This document shows, one piece after another, positions 5,517 through 6,290 of a stretch of 6,290 nucleotides of DNA (its first letter is position 1; each line of letters begins with the position of its first letter). This DNA comes from Firmicutes bacterium UBA4845. GTDB lineage: Bacteria > Bacillota > Clostridia > Tissierellales > Sedimentibacteraceae. Made by a program: the position numbers and the translations under genes. Below the pieces are notes generated by a model. It saw nothing but the letters and a program-made list of their open reading frames with translations. It was not told the origin of the DNA and did not search any database. The stretch covers positions 1 to 6,290 of the forward strand of contig DHER01000092.1 of NCBI GenBank assembly GCA_002399975.1. The letters are read 5' to 3'.

Positions 5517-6269
5517 TTACGATAGCCGATTCCGTCTTCTATATTCTGTTACGGTTTCACCGGTCGTTTCACGAAATACCTTATTAAAATATTTTGGATC
5601 CGTAAATCCTACCTGATAAGGAACTTCACCTTTACTGATTGCCTCCGTAGAAAGAAGTCTTTTTGCCATCTTGATTCGATACTCTTTTAAATATACGGTA
5701 AAAGTCTTTCCCGTATCTCTGTGAAATAAGTAGCTGAAATATTCTTTCGTCATGCCAAGATTTTCTGCTATTATTTTCTGATTTAATCTGGCACTATAAC
5801 CGTTCTCAATCATTTTAAGTGCCTTTAAAACAAGGGGATGCGCATTCGGATATAAGATATTTAAATCTTCATCCTCTTCTATACTGTCCCCTTTTAACTT
5901 TCCTTTTGATTGTTTTAAAACATTTACTACTTCTTCATAGGTAACCGGCTTCACCAGATAATCCTGTACTCCAAGGGCAATCGCTTGTTTTGCATACCCG
6001 AACTCTTCATAAGCGCTTGTTATTACATACTGGATTTTATTATTCATTGCCTGCGCTGCCTTAATTAAGGATAATCCACTCATGAAGGGAATCTTGATAT
6101 CCGTAAATACCAGATCCGGTTTTATGATCTCAATCAATTCAAGACCCTTTACCCCGTCGGAAGCTTCCGCTGCCACTTCATAATCCTCATCGATTGAATA
6201 AATAATTGTTTTCAATCTTCTTCTAGCTCTCTGTTCATTATCGACGATTACTATCCTCAAGACTTTCAC
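5517..6269 (-). CDS. Response regulator, receiver plus AraC-type HTH (short YesN-like)
   Basis: This 250-residue cytoplasmic transcription factor has an N-terminal phosphoreceiver (about 3-118) and a C-terminal AraC-type double helix-turn-helix (about 150-250). The receiver shows the acidic pocket as Asp10-Asn11-Glu12, phosphoacceptor Asp57 in FTDIKIP, switch Ser85 before AYEEF, and Lys107-Pro108. In the DNA-binding domain, IIAENLGMTKEYFSYLFHR (167-185) is the first HTH region, and VGFTDPKYFNKVFRE with a final EYRRR is the usual AraC signature. It lacks the long middle region of typical 350-540-residue YesN proteins. The family is usually phosphorylated by a YesM-type sensor kinase, expected just upstream beyond the window. 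The start is GTG at 6269, with AAAAGGA close by and an in-frame TAG immediately before; a TTG at 6260 is an alternative. It probably activates the transporter operon that follows. Confidence 0.93.
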   Translation of the reverse strand: MKVLRIVIVDNEQRARRRLKTIIYSIDEDYEVAAEASDGVKGLELIEIIKPDLVFTDIKIPFMSGLSLIKAAQAMNNKIQYVITSAYEEFGYAKQAIALGVQDYLVKPVTYEEVVNVLKQSKGKLKGDSIEEDEDLNILYPNAHPLVLKALKMIENGYSARLNQKIIAENLGMTKEYFSYLFHRDTGKTFTVYLKEYRIKMAKRLLSTEAISKGEVPYQVGFTDPKYFNKVFRETTGETVTEYRRRNRLS

Positions 6270-6290
6270 CTATCCTTTTCTATCCTATAT

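Overview
The window is part of an AT-rich genome. Strong GGAGG-type Shine-Dalgarno sites, some GTG starts, a lipoprotein solute-binding protein and a receiver/AraC (YesN-type) response regulator together suggest a Gram-positive Firmicute. A gut- or soil-type clostridium such as a Lachnospiraceae member is my best guess; that is inference from style, not from a marker gene. All seven protein genes lie on the minus strand, so the biological order runs from high to low coordinates. I see no RNA gene, mobile element or CRISPR array.

From upstream to downstream: (1) 6269-5517, a short-form response regulator with an AraC-type DNA-binding domain. (2) A 151-bp AT-rich gap (5366-5516) with a plausible sigma-A promoter, a tandem 11-bp repeat over the -35 box, and a dyad with an embedded cre-like site at and after the predicted transcription start. 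(3) 5365-4013, a CUT1-family lipoprotein solute-binding protein. (4) 3967-3083 and (5) 3069-2218, its two inner-membrane permeases. (6) 2170-1733, a stand-alone PCC (DUF296) domain protein. (7) 1719-922, a xylose-isomerase-like TIM-barrel isomerase/epimerase. (8) 851-1, a BKACE (DUF849, beta-keto acid cleavage enzyme) gene cut by the window edge. Gaps from the binding-protein gene onward are 13 to 70 nt with no convincing terminator, so these six genes look like one operon.

Taken together this looks like an uptake-and-degradation cassette. A small sugar-like or sugar-acid-like solute is captured outside the cell and imported through the two permeases. No ATPase is present, so a shared MsmX/UgpC-type ATPase would have to power import. 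The solute may then be isomerised or epimerised by the TIM-barrel enzyme and finally cleaved at a beta-keto acid stage by the BKACE enzyme, which in characterised members uses acetyl-CoA and gives acetoacetate plus a new acyl-CoA. The PCC protein has an intact histidine triad but no assigned function. The substrate cannot be read from sequence, and I do not recognise this gene combination as a described pathway. The most interesting non-coding signal is a set of overlapping inverted repeats just before the BKACE start (865-918), which could fold as alternative hairpins or a pseudoknot beside the ribosome binding site.
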